Source: Phycisphaeraceae bacterium
GTDB lineage: Bacteria; Planctomycetota; Phycisphaerae; Phycisphaerales; UBA1924
Reading direction: 5' to 3'
DNA length: 35,048 nucleotides
Assembly: GCA_020639215.1 (NCBI GenBank)
Contig: JACKHA010000017.1
Coordinates: 1-35,048, forward strand
A program made the position numbers and the translations under genes. Positions 32,320-35,048 of the stretch are shown piece after piece. Position 1 is the stretch's first letter. Each line of letters begins with the position of its first letter. Below the pieces are notes generated by a model, which saw only the letters and a list, made by a program, of their open reading frames with translations, searched no databases and was not told where the DNA came from.

Positions 32320-33015
32320 TCACCGCCTCCGCCGGCGCCCGGCCAGCAGCCCGGCCGCGCCGAACACACCCAGGCCCGCCGGGGCCGGGACGATGCCCTG
32401 GTAGCGGAAGATCAGGAACTCGTCGTGGTTGAACCCGCCGTTGAGGGGGTTGGGCGAGTTGTTCGCGTTGTGCCAGATCCACTGGGCGCTGGGCGAGATG
32501 CCCGCCACCGGGCCCCAAGACGGGCTGCCGTTGGTGTTGTTGTACGGGGCGAAGGTGGACGGCGTGATCCACAAGCCGTTGGTCGTTGCATAGTTGATCG
32601 CGGCGTCCACCTGGGCCTGGGTCGGCGTCTGGAACGCGGGCCAGGAGGGGAATGGGTACCCCAGCGCCGCCAGGTGCGCCCCGGCGGGGAAGACCTGCCA
32701 GTTGGTCAGGTCGGTGTTGACCATGACATTGGTCGTCGTGTTCGTGAACGTGCCGAGGAAACCTTGGGCCGTGCCGTAGTCCGAGTGGCACTGGACATAG
32801 AGGGTGTCGGTGCTGGGGACGTTTGTGGGATTGAAGGTCGAGGCGATGGGCCACCCGCCGCCGCCGACGTAGGAGGTGGTCTGGGTCGGGGTGCCGAAGT
32901 AGGCGTTGAAGAAGTTGTCGGCGGTCAGGGTCATCGTCCAGTTGTCGCCCAAGGCGGTGCTGGCGCCGGCGGCAACAAACAAGGCGGACACGATCGCGAG
33001 CGGCGTGCGGGGCAT
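32320..33015 (-). CDS. Secreted PEP-CTERM-like protein of unknown function
   Basis: The precursor has 231 residues. A signal peptide is visible (TPLAIVSALFVAAGASTALG, about residues 4-23). The mature protein is rich in Asn, Thr, Trp and Gly (TLTADNFFNAYFG, FTNTTTNVMVNTDLTNWQVF, SAQWIWHNANNSPNPLNGGFNHDEFLIFRY). The C-terminus PAPAGLGVF, then a hydrophobic stretch and RRRRR, is the planctomycete PEP-CTERM sorting tail also seen in the peptidase-like protein at 4798. Such proteins are exported and handled by an exosortase, which is not in the window. GGAG lies 8 bases before the ATG. Confidence 0.85.
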   Translation of the reverse strand: MPRTPLAIVSALFVAAGASTALGDNWTMTLTADNFFNAYFGTPTQTTSYVGGGGWPIASTFNPTNVPSTDTLYVQCHSDYGTAQGFLGTFTNTTTNVMVNTDLTNWQVFPAGAHLAALGYPFPSWPAFQTPTQAQVDAAINYATTNGLWITPSTFAPYNNTNGSPSWGPVAGISPSAQWIWHNANNSPNPLNGGFNHDEFLIFRYQGIVPAPAGLGVFGAAGLLAGRRRRR

Positions 33016-33137
33016 TCTCGGGTCTCCAGAACGGTCGGGGCGGCCCGGGGTCCGGCGGGAGCCGAAGAATCTCGGCCCCGCGAGGCGGGCATGTCCGTTG
33101 GAAGCGACGTCGGGCGGGTTTGCTCACGCCCCCCGGG

Positions 33138-33155
33138 GGAGCCTCGGCTCCTTTT
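33138..33155 (+). terminator. Weak terminator-like hairpin before the ferredoxin-NADP reductase gene
   Basis: GGAGC (33138-33142) pairs with GCTCC (33147-33151), followed by TTTT. No + strand gene ends just upstream, so if functional it is more likely an attenuator-like leader structure. Low confidence. Confidence 0.25.
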
Positions 33156-33197
33156 CCCCGCACTTGCCCCCGCCCCCCGCCCGCAAACAATGCCCCG

Positions 33198-34178
33198 ATG
33201 TCCACATCCCCGTCAACTCCCGCCCACGAGCAACGTCACGACGCCGGCCCCCACATGCCCGACGTCCGTATGCACCTGCACACCCCCGCCGACCCCGGGC
33301 GCGGCGTGGTCGTCTCCAACGAGCGCTGCACCGCCGGCAAGTCCTCCTCGTTCGTCCGCCACGTCGTGATCGACATCGCCGAGACCAGGCTCGCGGGGCA
33401 CTTCCGGGCCGGGCAGTCGTTCGGCGTCATCCCGCCGGGCCTCGACACCCACGACAAGCCCCACAAACTCCGCCTCTATTCGATTGCCTCTCCGACCCAG
33501 GGCGAAGGCGGCAAGGCCAACCACCTTGCCACCACCGTCAAGCGCACCATCGACGAGCACTGGGAGAACCACCGCCTGTTCCTGGGCGTCGCGTCCAACT
33601 ACCTGGCCGACCTCCAGCCGGGCGATCCCGTCACGCTCACCGGGCCCAACGGCAAACGCTTTCTCCTGCCCGACGACCCGGCCGCGCACGACTACCTCTT
33701 CATTGCCACCGGAACCGGCATCGCGCCGTTCCGCGGCATGCTGGGCGACCTGGCCGCGGGGGCGTTCCCCAGCGGGGCCGCCCTGCTCATGGGCTCGCCC
33801 TACGCCACCGACCTGCTCTACCACCACGAGCTGACCGACCTGGCCGCCCGCCAGGCCAACTTCACGTACCTGACGGCCCTTTCGCGCCAGGCCCAGCCCG
33901 ACGGCCAGCCCGCGATGTACGTCGACGGACGCCTGCGCACCCACCGCGAGCAACTCACGGCCCTGCTTGCCTCCGACCGCACGCTCATCTACATCTGCGG
34001 CATCGCGGGCATGGAACTCGGCGTGCTCCAGGCTCTGGCCGAGATTCTCCCGCCCGCGGCCCTTGAGCAGTACATGCAGGTCGACCCCGGCGTCGCTGCG
34101 GAGCCGAAGGCGTGGACACGCCGGATGCTCCACCGCGAGCTCAAACTGAGCCGTCGCATCATGCTCGAGGTGTATTGA
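33198..34178 (+). CDS. Ferredoxin-NADP(+) reductase, plant-type
   Basis: The protein has 326 residues. The FAD-binding part has KLRLYSIASPTQG (about residues 90-102), with the RxYS motif. The NADP-binding domain starts YLFIATGTGIAPFRGMLGDL (about 167-186) and later has TLIYICGIAGMELGVLQAL. The C-terminus RRIMLEVY ends in the aromatic Tyr that stacks on the flavin in plant-type enzymes. It moves electrons between ferredoxin or flavodoxin and NADP. It lies on the C-rich side of the second skew flip at about 33.1 kb. ATG 33198 was chosen over open upstream frame because the fold needs no more sequence; the first 25 residues look disordered. Confidence 0.92.
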   Translation: MSTSPSTPAHEQRHDAGPHMPDVRMHLHTPADPGRGVVVSNERCTAGKSSSFVRHVVIDIAETRLAGHFRAGQSFGVIPPGLDTHDKPHKLRLYSIASPTQGEGGKANHLATTVKRTIDEHWENHRLFLGVASNYLADLQPGDPVTLTGPNGKRFLLPDDPAAHDYLFIATGTGIAPFRGMLGDLAAGAFPSGAALLMGSPYATDLLYHHELTDLAARQANFTYLTALSRQAQPDGQPAMYVDGRLRTHREQLTALLASDRTLIYICGIAGMELGVLQALAEILPPAALEQYMQVDPGVAAEPKAWTRRMLHRELKLSRRIMLEVY

Positions 34179-34189
34179 GCGGGCGCATC

Positions 34190-34320
34190 TGAGATCGCGA
34201 ATCTCCGATCTGGCGTTCGCCCCTGCGCGGCCGGCGTCCCGCTCTCCTGTCCTGCATCACCGCTCTGTGCTTCTGCGCCTCCGTGTTGACCGCGCCTCTT
34301 CTCTCTGCTCTCTCCTCTCT
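34190..34320. repeat. Intergenic repeat-derived stretch, copy C of the CACAGAG-type family
   Basis: ACCGCTCTGTGCTTCTGCGC then CTCCGTGTTGACC is a degenerate copy of the family at 8955-9078. It is preceded by AGATCGCGAATCTCCGATCT, which has 6-base complementary ends, and followed by a TCTCTGC-rich run. No gene is seen. Confidence 0.5.
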
Positions 34321-34322
34321 GC

Positions 34323-34646
34323 TCACTTCCCCTTCCCCCCCAGCATCCGCCTGGCATCGACCACAAACCGGTACGCCCCCGCCACCAGCCCGAGGCCGGC
34401 CCCGATCAGCAGCCACAGCCGCCCCGTCCCGGCGAAGTAGTCGATGACCCACCCGATGAGCGCCAGCCCGGCCACGGCGTACACGAAGTTCAGCGACACC
34501 GCCCCCACCTTCACCAGCGCGTCCATCGCACCCGCCTGCCCGCTGGCCCGGCGCTGGGCCTCGGCGCGAGGCGTCCACACCACTTTCTGCTGCGGCAGGG
34601 GCGCGTCCTCCCTCAACTCCGGCGGTATCGGCGGCGGCTGGCTCAT
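34323..34646 (-). CDS. AtpZ/AtpI-like small two-helix membrane protein
   Basis: The protein has 107 residues. The N-terminus is polar and Pro/Arg-rich. Two helices follow: LVKVGAVSLNFVYAVAGLALIGWVIDYFAG (about 44-73) and LWLLIGAGLGLVAGAYRFVVDA (about 77-98). The order and the GWVIDY and YRFVVDAR ends resemble the AtpZ family that lies before ATP synthase genes and helps rotor or magnesium handling. No atp gene is in the window; the operon may lie elsewhere or this may be a stand-alone paralogue. Start ATG 34646 has only GTGGG upstream. Confidence 0.65.
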   Translation of the reverse strand: MSQPPPIPPELREDAPLPQQKVVWTPRAEAQRRASGQAGAMDALVKVGAVSLNFVYAVAGLALIGWVIDYFAGTGRLWLLIGAGLGLVAGAYRFVVDARRMLGGKGK

Positions 34647-34719
34647 GCCCACATTCAAGCACCCCTGCAATGCCCGGGGCACCGGGGCGTTCAACTGCCA
34701 ACCCCGGAAGGAGCCATCC

Positions 34720-35048
34720 ATGCGATCCACACTCGCTCTCCACCGCATCGCTCGGCTCTCCACTATCGCCGTGGCGAGCGTCGCCAGCGCGCAGCCGAAC
34801 TGCGCCGCAGTATCGGTCGGACTCACCCCGATCGACGACCTTGGACAGGGGCTGTACCTCGGGCAGTTCCGGGGCGGGCTGTATCCCGACGGAATGAACC
34901 AGCCGCCACCGGCGCACCTCAACCCCGGGCGCAGCGCTGCCGCCAGCATCCGCCCGAGGGACACGCTGGGGCAACTCGACCCGAACGGGCGCACCGTGCT
35001 GCTCTCGATCGGGATGAGCAACACGTCCCAGGAGTTCTGCGGCGCGGG
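34720..35048 (+). CDS. Secreted protein, 3' end cut by the window
   Basis: I translated this by hand from ATG 34720, which has AAGGAG 7 bases upstream. The signal peptide is RSTLALHRIARLSTIAVAS ending in ASA before QPNCAA. The mature start reads PIDDLGQGLYLGQFRGGLYP, then NQPPPAHLNPG, and SIGMSNTSQEFCG at the window edge. It is open for 109 codons. The pattern is like secreted planctomycete proteins of unknown function; SIGMSNT may mark a catalytic or binding Ser but I cannot place the family. Confidence 0.65.
   Translation, partial: MRSTLALHRIARLSTIAVASVASAQPNCAAVSVGLTPIDDLGQGLYLGQFRGGLYPDGMNQPPPAHLNPGRSAAASIRPRDTLGQLDPNGRTVLLSIGMSNTSQEFCGA

Noticed and set aside
34323..35024. AtpZ-like frame continued upstream to 35024
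   Set aside because: The upstream part is antisense to a secreted-protein gene with its own AAGGAG and signal peptide at 34720; the ATG at 34646 starts the recognisable protein.

Overview
The window is a high-GC stretch of a bacterial chromosome, most probably from the Planctomycetota, class Phycisphaerae or a close relative. The clues are secreted proteins ending in the short planctomycete-style PEP-CTERM tail (a proline-alanine motif, a hydrophobic stretch, then GRRRR), a twin-arginine Gfo/Idh/MocA oxidoreductase, the futalosine menaquinone gene mqnB, a pilM-pilN pair, and intergenic DNA full of small palindromic repeats. Taxonomy is inferred from gene content only.

Left part (1 to about 13.8 kb). 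This is mainly housekeeping: pilN (cut by the window edge) and pilM, futalosine hydrolase, a BI-1/YccA-like membrane protein, an O-methyltransferase, a secreted pyroglutamyl-peptidase-like protein whose catalytic Cys is a Ser, DNA polymerase I with unusual insertions, a response regulator coupled to an HD-GYP protein, a small transaldolase, an agmatinase-family ureohydrolase and ruvC. Between the genes lie two families of dispersed repeats. One is a double-hairpin repeat with three copies in the window. The other is a degenerate family whose copies read like CACAGAGACACGGAG.

Middle (about 13.8 to 17.6 kb). An array of three or more hairpins, two capped by GCAA tetraloops, precedes a base-composition island. 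The island holds a BglII/BstYI-like restriction endonuclease followed by an MT-A70 adenine methyltransferase. Next comes a helix-turn-helix-like hypothetical gene whose 3' end has taken up one double-hairpin repeat and two AGGACC-type repeats and runs antisense into a class I fructose-bisphosphate aldolase.

Right part (17.7 to about 33 kb). At the aldolase/oxidoreductase junction (about 17.69 kb) the strand composition flips sharply, from C over G to G over C on the + strand, whatever the direction of the genes. It flips back near 33.1 kb. The simplest reading is an inverted segment of about 15 kb, or an assembly artefact. This segment carries a Tat-exported oxidoreductase, a SpoIIE-type phosphatase, a methyltransferase, rsmE, a UPF0173 hydrolase and an FkbM methyltransferase. 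It also holds a lower-GC beta-helix/lectin-like gene with the 3' stump of another methyltransferase directly behind it, two 118-bp double-hairpin elements, a CoA-binding protein, an alpha-glucan phosphorylase, three small unknown genes, an SDR/DUF2867 protein, a lipoprotein with two DTG aspartic-protease motifs, and a PEP-CTERM protein.

Right edge (33.1 to 35.0 kb). Ferredoxin-NADP reductase, a small AtpZ-like two-helix membrane protein, and the start of a secreted protein cut by the window end. No rRNA, tRNA, CRISPR array or intact insertion sequence was recognised. The best leads are the Cys-to-Ser peptidase relative, the skew-inverted segment, the structured repeat families, and the restriction-modification and beta-helix cassettes as acquired DNA.
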